Numbered from the stretch's first letter, positions 1 through 6,968 are shown. The stretch: 9,626 nucleotides of DNA from Rickettsiales bacterium (GCA_019749855.1 JAIEPI010000105.1:1-9626), one strand, 5' to 3'. The notes: a model not told the origin generated them from the letters alone. Numbers and translations: made by a program.

Positions 1-931
1 GGTAAAACGGATAGGGCCGCGCATCCCATGTCCACAGAAAGCGGCGCTCCACCATGCTGGAACTTCCCCACACAGCCTCAGTAGCGGCAATCCCCAGACG
101 CTGCGCACGAAAATCCACCTGTCCCCGCGAAAAGCGCGGGAAAAAACTCTCGCTACTGCTGGGATCATAAAACACATTTGGCTGATTGGTGGCGCCATCT
201 ACGCTCGGAAATCCATATTCCGTGAACCATATTTTCTTGGAAGCTGGCACCCATGCGGTTGTTGTTCCATTGGGATTCACATGCGGTTGCGACCAGAACC
301 ATCCGATGTTTTTCCACGCATAGGCTGGTGCGAGTGGCGCTTTTTGCGTTCGCGCCTCATCGGTGTAATACCAGTCATACCCCTCACCTGAGGTCCAGCC
401 AGCCATGATTTTCTCAAGGGTGATGCCCGATTGCGGTTCGTCGGTCAGCGGGAAATACCCGTCAATGCCGATCACATCAATGTTCGGCGAGGCCCAAAGC
501 GGATCAAGATTATACCAGCCATTGGCTTCATGGTGATATTCCGACCAATCCGCCGCGTAGGTGAGTTTCACGCTGCCCCCCAAAATGCTGCGCACGGTGC
601 CAGCCAGCGTTACCAGCCGGTTCACCGCGGGAAACACCCCCGCTGGCGTGCCCATCACTTTGGTCAGCCCGATCATCTCGGAGCCAATGGCAAAGCCATC
701 AATACGGCCCGCGCATAGATTCGCGTAATGCGTAATAAATGCGTTATATCCATTTGTTTTACCAAAGAAATTATCGACTGCCGTTGCCGTCCCCGTCACC
801 CGCCCGCGCCACGGCTTATTGGCAACTTCCATGAAGAATAGCGGCAGCAACAACACCTTATAGCCAGCCGCTTTTAACGCATCAATGTAGCGCAGCAGGC
901 TTTGGTCGTCCGGTGTTCCACCGTAGCGCGG
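1..931 (-). pseudogene. In-frame continuation of the GTA ORFg15-like gene: TIM-barrel domain, truncated by window edge
   Basis: After the amber codon the same reading frame stays open for 310 codons to the window edge (codons 347-656). It encodes a recognisable GTA TIM-barrel-like domain. In order it shows PRYGGTPDD directly after the stop, a beta-strand KVLLLPLFFMEVANKPWRGR, DGFAIGSEMIGLT, TYAADWSEYHH, DPLWASPNIDVIGIDGYFPL, IWFTEYGFPSVDGATNQPNV, FYDPSSSESF and TWDARPYPFY. These match the order of conserved blocks that I know from the Rhodobacter protein, including the acidic residues in GSEM, DWSEY and FTEYG. No convincing ribosome binding site or ATG follows the stop closely, so independent translation is not supported. 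It is listed as pseudogene because of the nonsense codon; readthrough or a base error would make it the rest of one intact gene. The C-terminal domains lie outside the window. Confidence 0.8.
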
Positions 932-1969
932 CTAACCGTTTTCCAGCGTCATTTGCCGAGCATTCGCGCGCGTGTAGCCACCCACACTCCATGACTCCGG
1001 CGATGTGCTGGCCCCTGCTTTATACTCAACCGCAGGCAAAATTTCACACGCCGCCGCATCCAGCGACGTGCCAAACCACGTCACCACCACCGCAACCCAC
1101 TCCAGATTCGCGCAGGTTTCTTTCAGTTGCTGCAATGAAACTAGCGCATTCGCCGTGCCATCCGGCGTATGTTGATTGATCGGTTGGGTGAGTCCCTGCT
1201 GCGCAAATTGCGTGCCCGCCGCTTCACCGGAGATTTTTTGTTGAATGGACGTATCATAAACAAACTCACCAGCCCCTGGAATCATGATCATCGATTTCAC
1301 GAGATTCTCAACGGGCAAACCCTGCACATCCGCCATCACTGACTTGCGCTTCACTTCAAAGGTGAAGTTTGGAATCCGATTACCAAAATCAGCGAGCGGA
1401 AAATCCTCAATCACCAGATAAGCCTGCCCGCGATAGGCCGGCACTTTGCCAGCTCCCTCAAAGCTCTCAATATAGCTGTCAGGCAGTTGCGTTTCCTCGC
1501 CCTTATGGATGCGATACGTCCCCTGCGACAGATCCAGCTGCTTGGCGTCAGCCCAAACGCGCAGCACTGCGTCAATCGGCCCTTCGCACACCGATATGGC
1601 CAGACTAACGGAATAGCTGTAGGTGGTGGATGAACTGCGGGCGCCACCGCCGCCTTTGCCACCGCCGCTGCGCGTGGTGGATGTGGTGGCGGTTTCCTGA
1701 ATGGGTCGTGACCAGATGATGTTTCCCGCCATGCGGGCGGTGCCAAAAAGTGAAACTAGCGCTTTGCCGTAGGTCGAAACCTGCACACTCAGCTCCGCCA
1801 GACGCGCGCCCTCACGCGCGGTGGTGGGCACGCCAAACACCGCATCATCAATGGCGCCCCCCAGTGCGCTGCCTAATGTACGCCCGACAATGCTACCTAT
1901 CACCGGCCCCACCCCGGGGATCGATGAGCCGAGGGCAGCGCCAGCCGCGCTGAGAACGATGGATGCCAT
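932..1969 (-). CDS. GTA baseplate/host-specificity protein (ORFg15-like), N-terminal part, ending at an in-frame amber codon
   Basis: This is the N-terminal 345 residues of a homologue of the gene transfer agent tail/host-specificity protein, a virion component of domesticated phage-like particles. The start at 1969 was chosen over a further-upstream in-frame one because AAGGAG (1975-1980) lies 5 nt before it and the protein then begins MASIVLSAAGAALG, typical of the family. Residues 1-46 are glycine-rich and hydrophobic. A Gly/Ser linker lies at about 100-114 (SGGGKGGGGARSSS), followed by the tail-protein motif YSYSVSLAISVCEGPID at about 117-133. The frame stops at TAG (932-934, codon 346), whereas relatives continue for roughly 1,300 residues. 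The sequence on the far side of the stop continues the same protein in the same frame, so this is an interrupted gene and not a natural short protein. No other GTA gene is visible upstream. Family assignment is confident; whether a functional product is made is not known. Confidence 0.85.
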   Translation of the reverse strand: MASIVLSAAGAALGSSIPGVGPVIGSIVGRTLGSALGGAIDDAVFGVPTTAREGARLAELSVQVSTYGKALVSLFGTARMAGNIIWSRPIQETATTSTTRSGGGKGGGGARSSSTTYSYSVSLAISVCEGPIDAVLRVWADAKQLDLSQGTYRIHKGEETQLPDSYIESFEGAGKVPAYRGQAYLVIEDFPLADFGNRIPNFTFEVKRKSVMADVQGLPVENLVKSMIMIPGAGEFVYDTSIQQKISGEAAGTQFAQQGLTQPINQHTPDGTANALVSLQQLKETCANLEWVAVVVTWFGTSLDAAACEILPAVEYKAGASTSPESWSVGGYTRANARQMTLENG

Positions 1970-1974
1970 GCTAT

Positions 1975-1980
1975 CTCCTT
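1975..1980 (-). promoter_or_regulatory. Shine-Dalgarno sequence of the GTA ORFg15-like gene
   Basis: AAGGAG on the minus strand lies 5 nt before the ATG at 1969. It is among the strongest ribosome binding sites in the window. It fixes the start of the GTA-like gene and shows that the gene has its own initiation signal, independent of any upstream GTA gene. Confidence 0.8.
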
Positions 1981-2102
1981 GTGAGTGAGCGCACAGACAA
2001 CCATTCTTGCGCAATGACCGGAAGGGTCGCCCGCGCCGCGCTTGCGTTTTTCCAACTCAAGGGTTGCTATTGCCGCCAAAATCGCCTAAACACACACTCC
2101 AC

Positions 2103-2127
2103 CTGCGACGCACCGGTATTGTCGCAG
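2103..2127. repeat. Inverted repeat upstream of tRNA-fMet
   Basis: CTGCGAC (2103-2109) is perfectly complementary to GTCGCAG (2121-2127), leaving an 11-nt loop. It lies between the GTA-like gene start and the tRNA. No T-run follows on either strand, so it does not look like an intrinsic terminator. It could be an operator or have no function. The remaining noncoding sequence at 1970-2154 shows no recognisable gene or convincing promoter hexamers. Confidence 0.4.
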
Positions 2128-2154
2128 TGTGCTTAACCAAAGCGTTTTCCTTGG

Positions 2155-2231
<77 letters not shown>

Positions 2232-2232
2232 A

Positions 2233-2240
2233 TTTTTTTT
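2233..2240 (+). terminator. T-run directly after tRNA-fMet, possible transcription stop
   Basis: Eight consecutive T residues begin two bases after the encoded CCA. There is no separate GC-rich hairpin; the folded tRNA itself is the only strong structure before the run. It is a plausible termination point for the tRNA transcript, which otherwise would run into the convergent membrane-protein gene ending at 2261. Confidence 0.4.
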
Positions 2241-2260
2241 GGCGCATTACTAGCCCTATT

Positions 2261-3016
2261 TCATGGCACCACGCGTGATTCTCTCTTCGATTGAAGCACG
2301 ACGCCAATCATGACCAGCATAGCGAGAATGGCTGACGCCATCGGGCGGCTTATGTCCAACCCTCCTTGCGCAACGGGTTTATCGAGGAAATCACCGATGG
2401 TCGCGCCCAGTGGCCTCGTGAGAATGAAGGCGATCCAGAACAGCAAAACATGTGAAATAAGGGTGCGATAATAGGCTATGCCCACCAGCGCTAACATGGC
2501 TCCAAATACTAGTGCGCCGCCATCATAGCCAAGCCCCGCATCGGCAATCCAGTCCCCCAGTGCCGTGCCGAGCGTCTGTGAAAACGTAATGGTCACCCAG
2601 TAGAATGCCTCAACCTTTGGTGTTTTGATACTCGCAACGCTCACTGTCCCCTGTGAGCGATACCACAGCGCTAATGACGCCATTACACACATAAACAACA
2701 GCAATGAGCCGCCGAGATAGCCAATCCCCAACGAGCGGTCAGCAAAATCCGCCATCGTTGTACCGGCGGTGGTGGAGGCAATGATGGTCGCCCAATAAAG
2801 AAATGGATGATATTGGGTGGCTCGAATCTGAATAGCCACCAGCACGACGAGGGCGCTCAAAAATATCGCCGTGCCGACTAAATAACCGAGATTCATGCTC
2901 ATCGACACCGTATCGCCTGCAGTCTCACCCAGCGTGGTGGCGAGGATTTTGATCATCCAGAACGCCAGCGTAACCTGCGGCACTTTGAGTGCATGATGGG
3001 CGTGATGCGAATTCAT
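2261..3016 (-). CDS. Four-repeat integral membrane protein, DUF347/COG4705 type
   Basis: This 251-residue polytopic inner-membrane protein is built from four internal repeats. Each repeat carries an aromatic-rich helix followed by a Gly-x4-Asp motif. The four motifs are TTLGETAGD (Gly30, Asp35), STTAGTTMAD (Gly85, Asp90), SQTLGTALGD (Gly150, Asp155) and TRPLGATIGD (Gly204, Asp209). Hydrophobic stretches between the motifs suggest about eight membrane segments. This fourfold pattern is typical of the DUF347 family, which I know only as uncharacterised. The N-terminus, MNSHHAHHAL, holds four His in the first eight residues and could bind metal, but that is inference. The ATG at 3016 follows AAAGGA (3024-3029) with a 7-nt gap. 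The gene is divergent from the haem-protein gene and convergent with tRNA-fMet. The substrate, if it is a transporter, is unknown. Confidence 0.8.
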   Translation of the reverse strand: MNSHHAHHALKVPQVTLAFWMIKILATTLGETAGDTVSMSMNLGYLVGTAIFLSALVVLVAIQIRATQYHPFLYWATIIASTTAGTTMADFADRSLGIGYLGGSLLLFMCVMASLALWYRSQGTVSVASIKTPKVEAFYWVTITFSQTLGTALGDWIADAGLGYDGGALVFGAMLALVGIAYYRTLISHVLLFWIAFILTRPLGATIGDFLDKPVAQGGLDISRPMASAILAMLVMIGVVLQSKRESRVVP

Positions 3017-3234
3017 GCTTTTATCCTTTAAGTCAACTGGCTGATCATTTATTCATAGATATACTACAAACTTTTTTCGTGTGTTTTTTATAGAAGGATT
3101 ATCTTCATCCACGATAATGAAAGTTTTTAAAGTGACTCATTCCTCTGTCTGTGCCCGCTGCCGACACATAAAATATCCACAGCACTAGACCTTTGCGTTC
3201 AATGCCATTAAACAAACTGAAATTATGAATTTTT
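3017..3234. promoter_or_regulatory. Divergent intergenic region between the membrane protein and the haem protein
   Basis: These 218 bp must hold the promoters of two divergent genes. The region is AT-rich compared with its neighbours. AAAGGA (3024-3029) is the ribosome binding site of the leftward gene. TAAAAT (3169-3174) is a possible -10 element for the rightward gene, but no good -35 partner sits at the usual distance. I see no clear Shine-Dalgarno sequence before the ATG at 3235, no tRNA or riboswitch-like structure and no long inverted repeat. Confidence 0.4.
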
Positions 3235-3924
3235 ATGAGCATTACGCGTCGTCACTTTCTGCAGTTTGCTGCAAGTTCATTGGCCTTGGTTACAGCGCCA
3301 AAGGTCTTTGCTGCGACCAAAAAATCTTTATTCACTCATTCGACAACAAAGGTTTCTATGGATACGATTTCTAATCTTGGTGAACGTCTCACTTATTTCA
3401 CGGCCGGCAACAACGGCCAATGGCGAATCCGCAGCGTCACACCGGTCACGGGTGAAGGGCTGAATACGGCATCGCATCTTGCTCTCAGCCATGCCCCCGC
3501 TTCGACATCCACCGCGCCCGTCTGGTCTTTGCGAGGAGTCTCCAGCAACACCCGCTATGTGACCAACAGCGAAAAGGCTGAGCTGTTAGCAAAACAGTCA
3601 GGACTGGATCGCCCCGAAGCCACCCGCGCCGCACTCATCCCCATTCGCAAAAATGCAGCATGGTGGGCCTTGTCTCAGGAAGAACGCCGCGATATTTTTG
3701 AAACCCAGTCACATCACACCGCAAACAGCCTGCCTTATTTGCCAGCGATTGCGCGCAAGCTGCACCATTGTCATGATATTGGCGAGCCATTTGATTTCCT
3801 CACCTGGTTTGAGTACGCGCCGGAGCATGCAGATGCGTTCGAACAACTGGTGGCCACGTTACGCGCCAGTAAGGAATGGACGTATGTTGACCGCGAGGTG
3901 GATATCCGCCTGGAGCGAGCCTAG
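3235..3924 (+). CDS. Chlorite-dismutase-family haem protein with Tat signal peptide
   Basis: This 229-residue member of the chlorite dismutase (Cld) superfamily resembles the short dimeric class. It matches conserved Cld features around residues 142-225. These are a Trp pair (Trp143-Trp144) in AAWWALSQEER, a His (His161) in SHHTANSLPYLP, and an Arg (Arg174) in IARKLHH exactly 13 residues later. That spacing matches the proximal haem ligand and catalytic distal Arg of the Dechloromonas enzyme as I recall it. GEPFDFLTWFEYAPEH and EWTYVDREVDIRL follow. The N-terminus has a Tat motif (TRRHFLQ), a hydrophobic stretch and a VFA-A cleavage site near residue 26-27, predicting export as a folded protein. 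The first ATG has no clear ribosome binding site, while Met42 (3358) has a good one and would give a 188-residue leaderless protein. Conversion of chlorite to chloride and O2 is possible; a different haem-based role cannot be excluded. The stop TAG is 10 bp from the end of cheB. Confidence 0.87.
   Translation: MSITRRHFLQFAASSLALVTAPKVFAATKKSLFTHSTTKVSMDTISNLGERLTYFTAGNNGQWRIRSVTPVTGEGLNTASHLALSHAPASTSTAPVWSLRGVSSNTRYVTNSEKAELLAKQSGLDRPEATRAALIPIRKNAAWWALSQEERRDIFETQSHHTANSLPYLPAIARKLHHCHDIGEPFDFLTWFEYAPEHADAFEQLVATLRASKEWTYVDREVDIRLERA
3348..3360 (+). promoter_or_regulatory. Internal ribosome binding site and candidate second start (Met42) in the Cld-family gene
   Basis: AAAGG (3348-3352) lies 5 nt before an in-frame ATG (3358-3360), a better initiation context than that of the annotated start. 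Initiation here would remove the Tat signal and leave 188 residues, close to the length of known dimeric Cld proteins. Use of this site is inference. Confidence 0.45.
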
Positions 3925-3934
3925 ATTTTTGCAT

Positions 3935-4981
3935 CTACTGACTGCAAAGCCGGTGGATTTCAGCCGCTATTTGGTTGATTTCCAACTCGGCGCACAACGC
4001 GCCCAGCTTGCTGGCAGCACGCGGCATGCCCCACACGGTGCAACTCGCCTCATTCTGGCCCAGCGTGTAGGCTCCTGCCTGACGTAGCTTCAGCATACCC
4101 TCGGCACCATCGCTGCCCATGCCGGTGAGGATCACGCCCAGCGCTTTTGCACCGAGCGCAGTGGCCACCGACTCAAACAACACATCCACCGATGGGCAGT
4201 GCCCACTGACGGTGGGCCCCGCTTCCACCCGACAGACCAATTCCCCCTTATGATTACGCTCGACGCGTAGATGCCGGCCACCTGGCGCTAAGCAGGCGAT
4301 GCCAGGGCGCAGCAACACTCCGTCCTCCGCTTCACGCACTTTAACCGAGCATAACCCATGCAGCCTGCGCGCAAAACTCTCCGTAAAGCCCGCTGGCATA
4401 TGCTGCGCCATGACAATCGGCGGCATATTGCTCGGAAAACTGGGTAGAATTTTATTCAGCGCCTCCACACCACCCGTGGATGAGCCAAAAGCGATCAGTT
4501 GAATCGACGCATTTTCCCGCGTGGGCAGTGGCGAGAGTTCGTTCGGTTTACGCAGTGATGAGGGATGACTGATACGCGCCAATGCCGCCATACGCACACG
4601 CTCACAGAGTAGCCTGGAGAAACGCTCCAGCTCCGCCTCATCAAGGTGATCTGATGGTTTCAGCAAGCAGTCCACCGCCCCAATGGAGAGGGCTTGCAGG
4701 GTAATTTCCGCTCCTTTCTGGGTCAGCGAAGACAGCATAATCACCGGCATGGGCCGCAGTGTCATGATTTTTTCGAGAAAGCTAATGCCGTCCATACGTG
4801 GCATTTCAATGTCCAGCGTCAGCACATCAGGATTCAGCTGCTTGATTTTTTCGCGGGCCTCAAAGGGATCGCTGGCGGAGCCAATCACTTCAATATCCTG
4901 CTGTGCACTCAACATGCCGCTGAATAATGTGCGGTAAAAGGCAGAGTCATCAACCACCAGAACTTTGATTCGTTTTGTCAT
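3935..4981 (-). CDS. cheB: CheB, chemotaxis receptor methylesterase/response regulator
   Basis: CheB removes methyl groups from receptor glutamates and can deamidate receptor glutamines. Its activity is switched on by phosphorylation from CheA. The 348-residue protein has a receiver domain (about 1-115) with acidic pair Asp11-Asp12, phosphoacceptor Asp57 in TLDIEMPRMDG and Lys108 in LLKPSD. A linker of about 40 residues leads to the methylesterase domain. Its catalytic triad is visible: Ser168 (FGSSTGG), His194 (MAQHMPAGF) and Asp291 (TGMGSDGAEGM). The length is normal for the family. The ATG at 4981 overlaps the cheD stop by one base (TAATG), and GGAG (4990-4993) lies 8 nt upstream. It is the last gene of the operon, ends with TAG, and converges with the haem-protein gene. 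Confidence 0.97.
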   Translation of the reverse strand: MTKRIKVLVVDDSAFYRTLFSGMLSAQQDIEVIGSASDPFEAREKIKQLNPDVLTLDIEMPRMDGISFLEKIMTLRPMPVIMLSSLTQKGAEITLQALSIGAVDCLLKPSDHLDEAELERFSRLLCERVRMAALARISHPSSLRKPNELSPLPTRENASIQLIAFGSSTGGVEALNKILPSFPSNMPPIVMAQHMPAGFTESFARRLHGLCSVKVREAEDGVLLRPGIACLAPGGRHLRVERNHKGELVCRVEAGPTVSGHCPSVDVLFESVATALGAKALGVILTGMGSDGAEGMLKLRQAGAYTLGQNEASCTVWGMPRAASKLGALCAELEINQIAAEIHRLCSQ

Positions 4982-5610
4982 TAAAACAGCTCCACATCGC
5001 CTTCCACTGGTTTTTGCTTCAGGCGCGCTTCGTACTCACGCTCCACCCTCAACACTTCCATGTCTTCCTGACGCTGAAGTCGGCGCACGCGCACTTTGCC
5101 GCTATCGGCATAAAAATGGATGCGGCGCGGCCATTCGCCCTCCATATCCTCGGAAACAATTCGCAGATCTTCCTTCTGCGCGAATTCACGAACAAAAGCG
5201 GCATTTTTACTGCCAATCATCGCTGAGTTTTTGAGCACATTTCCGCCACCAAAAAGCTTCAATTCCAGACGGTCTTTGCGTCCGCCGTTTTTCATGATGC
5301 CGTTGATGAGTTGCTCCATGGCATGCACACCGTAACGTGCCGCATCACTGGCATCCACCTCGCGCGCCAGATCACCCGGCAGCAGAAAATGGTTCATGCC
5401 GCTGATCCCGCTGATGGGATCACGGATGCAGGCAGCGACGCATGAGCCGAGTATGGTAACCAGCATCTCTCCGCCAGTGCTCACATACCAGTCACCGGAA
5501 ATCAGCTTCACCACCGTCAGCTCAAGGTTATGGTCAAAATATCGCCGCGTTTTGTCGAAAAAATCGCCGGCCTGAAAGGATTCTTTTTCACTGCGTCGCT
5601 GATAGGTCAT
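4981..5610 (-). CDS. cheD: CheD, chemoreceptor glutamine deamidase
   Basis: CheD deamidates specific receptor glutamines to glutamate, maturing receptors and preparing methylation sites. The protein is 209 residues from the ATG at 5610, which starts one base after the cheR stop codon. A longer frame reaching into cheR is not supported because it duplicates cheR coding sequence. Catalytic residues are recognisable: Cys57 in VTILGSCVAACI with nearby Thr52, and His74 in SGMNHFLLP, 17 residues after the Cys as in the Thermotoga enzyme. FGGGNVL is also conserved. The N-terminal 40 residues and a charged C-terminal tail of about 30 residues extend beyond the core, as is common in alphaproteobacteria. 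Transcription and translation are probably coupled to cheR and cheB. Confidence 0.95.
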   Translation of the reverse strand: MTYQRRSEKESFQAGDFFDKTRRYFDHNLELTVVKLISGDWYVSTGGEMLVTILGSCVAACIRDPISGISGMNHFLLPGDLAREVDASDAARYGVHAMEQLINGIMKNGGRKDRLELKLFGGGNVLKNSAMIGSKNAAFVREFAQKEDLRIVSEDMEGEWPRRIHFYADSGKVRVRRLQRQEDMEVLRVEREYEARLKQKPVEGDVELF

Positions 5611-5611
5611 G

Positions 5612-6439
5612 TTAGCGCTTTCGGTAGATGGTGCGACCCAGCAGCTCAAACGCATCACTGACATTAAACAAATTTTCCGAGTGACCAATATAGAGCCAAC
5701 CTTGTGGCTTCAGCAGTTGGGAGAAACGCTCAAACAATTTACGTTGAATGTTTTTATCGAAATAAATCACGACATTACGACAAAAAATGGCGTCAAATGG
5801 CCCTTTGACCGGCCAAGGCTCTAGAAGATTCAGCGGTTTAAACGACACCATCCGCTTGAGCACCTCGCTCACTTCCATTTGTTCCTGCTCGCGGTGATGG
5901 GTAAAATATTTTTTGGCAAGTGCAGGAGGAATTTTGCTGAGTTGTTGCTCATCGTAGATCCCTTCCCTACCCGTAACCAAGACGTTCGTATCAATGTCAG
6001 TGGCGAGAATTTTGATGTCCCACTGCGCAACATCAGGAACCGCTGAAGCGAGACTCGCCGCCAGAGAATAGGCCTCCATGCCCATGGAGCAACCAGCGGA
6101 CCAGAAGCGCATGCGACGCTCGCCCGAGGCGATAATCTCTGGAACCACGGTTTTCACCACATGATCAAAATGATGCGATTCACGAAAGAAACTGGTGATA
6201 TTGGTCGTCACTGCATTCACCAGATTCTCGATTTCAGTAATCCCTTGTTTGCTCTCAAGCAAACTTCGGTACTCGGCAAAATCACTTAAATCCAATGCGC
6301 GCAGCCGACGAGACAGCCGTGAATAAATCATTTCTTTTTTTTGCTGTGAGAAAGCAATGCCCACTTTGGCGCGCGCAAAATCCGCGATGTAGCGAAAATC
6401 GGCGTCGCTGAACTCAAACTCTCGAACATTATCCGGCAT
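5612..6439 (-). CDS. cheR: CheR, chemoreceptor glutamate O-methyltransferase
   Basis: CheR transfers methyl groups from S-adenosylmethionine to receptor glutamates and opposes CheB in adaptation. The protein is 275 residues from the ATG at 6439, which lies inside the last codons of cheW (11-bp overlap). An upstream in-frame start at 6541 would add residues with no CheR similarity. The N-terminal helical domain (about 1-75) is followed by TTNITSFFRESHHF, matching the usual TNxTxFFRE block. The SAM-binding domain has ATDID (146-150), CRNVVIYFD (220-228) and GHSENL (252-257). The first SAM motif is unusual: WSAGCSMGMEAYS at about 113-125 instead of the common GCSTGEEPYS. No strong ribosome binding site precedes the start, which fits coupling to cheW. 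Confidence 0.95.
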   Translation of the reverse strand: MPDNVREFEFSDADFRYIADFARAKVGIAFSQQKKEMIYSRLSRRLRALDLSDFAEYRSLLESKQGITEIENLVNAVTTNITSFFRESHHFDHVVKTVVPEIIASGERRMRFWSAGCSMGMEAYSLAASLASAVPDVAQWDIKILATDIDTNVLVTGREGIYDEQQLSKIPPALAKKYFTHHREQEQMEVSEVLKRMVSFKPLNLLEPWPVKGPFDAIFCRNVVIYFDKNIQRKLFERFSQLLKPQGWLYIGHSENLFNVSDAFELLGRTIYRKR

Positions 6440-6962
6440 GGGAGTCACTGGAATGCAAGACCCCGGCGCCAGTATCAACCTCATCATGACGGAACAGCTG
6501 ATTAATTTGCAGAAGCACCACCATGCGATTATCCATGGCAATCAGCCCATCAATGAAGCGCTCACTTAAAGCATTCTCGTCCTGCCTGGGCGCCGGTTTT
6601 ATTTCAGGGCGGCTGATATGCACAATATCAGAGACAGTATCCACCAGAATTCCGATAATGCGCTCTTCCACCGCCAAAATAATGACGACATTTTTTTCAT
6701 CTGCGTGGGTCTGGCCCTGACCAAAACGACAGCGCAAATCAAAGATAGGGATAATGACGCCGCGTAAATTCATGACGCCACGCATGTAATCGGGCCGGTT
6801 TGGCAAACGTGTGATCTCCGCCCAGCCCTTGATTTCTCGCACCGACATAATATCAACGCCATATTCAGAATCGGCGACCGTAAAGGTTAGAAACTGCAAG
6901 AGCTCACCATCTGCCGCATGAGCGATGGATGGGTGCTCTGTAGTTGATGTGACATGTTCCAT
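6429..6962 (-). CDS. cheW: CheW, chemotaxis coupling protein
   Basis: CheW links chemoreceptors to the CheA kinase in membrane-associated signalling arrays and has no catalytic activity. The 177-residue protein is a single CheW domain (about 20-160) with LLQFLTFTVADSEYGVDI, the receptor-binding NLRG block (Arg67), IIPIFDLRCRFG and a C-terminal DGLIAMDNRMVVLLQINQLF. A short N-terminal tail of about 19 residues looks disordered. AGGAG (6969-6973) overlaps the cheA stop codon and lies 6 nt before the ATG, so translation probably restarts here after cheA. The spacer to cheA is 9 bp. The 3' end overlaps cheR by 11 bp. Confidence 0.96.
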   Translation of the reverse strand: MEHVTSTTEHPSIAHAADGELLQFLTFTVADSEYGVDIMSVREIKGWAEITRLPNRPDYMRGVMNLRGVIIPIFDLRCRFGQGQTHADEKNVVIILAVEERIIGILVDTVSDIVHISRPEIKPAPRQDENALSERFIDGLIAMDNRMVVLLQINQLFRHDEVDTGAGVLHSSDSHAG

Positions 6963-6968
6963 GGCAGA

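Noticed and set aside
932..934. Genome-wide reassignment of TAG to an amino acid as an explanation for the amber codon.
   Set aside because: cheA (6972-6974), cheB (3935-3937) and the Cld-family gene (3922-3924) all end with TAG at the places expected from family lengths, and reading through cheA would run into the cheW start. Local readthrough remains possible.
1970..2014. Extending the GTA-like protein 15 residues upstream to an in-frame start at 2014.
   Set aside because: AAGGAG at 1975-1980 is correctly spaced for the ATG at 1969 and lies inside the proposed extension. The extra residues do not resemble family N-termini.
3225..3374. A 49-codon frame from ATG at 3225 overlapping the Cld-family gene start.
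   Set aside because: No ribosome binding site, no family resemblance, and it is an out-of-frame shadow of the Tat signal region.
3926..3949. Possible bidirectional terminator between the convergent Cld-family and cheB genes (TTTGCA/TGCAAA).
   Set aside because: The stem is only 6 bp and AT-rich with a 9-nt loop, and it overlaps the end of cheB. Too weak to call.
5611..5688. Longer CheD starting at 5688.
   Set aside because: The extra 26 residues come from an alternative frame of the cheR 3' end. The ATG at 5610, one base after the cheR stop, fits the family N-terminus and operon spacing.
6440..6541. Longer CheR starting at 6541.
   Set aside because: The added 34 residues are an alternative frame of cheW and have no CheR similarity. 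MPDNVREFEF at 6439 is the natural start.
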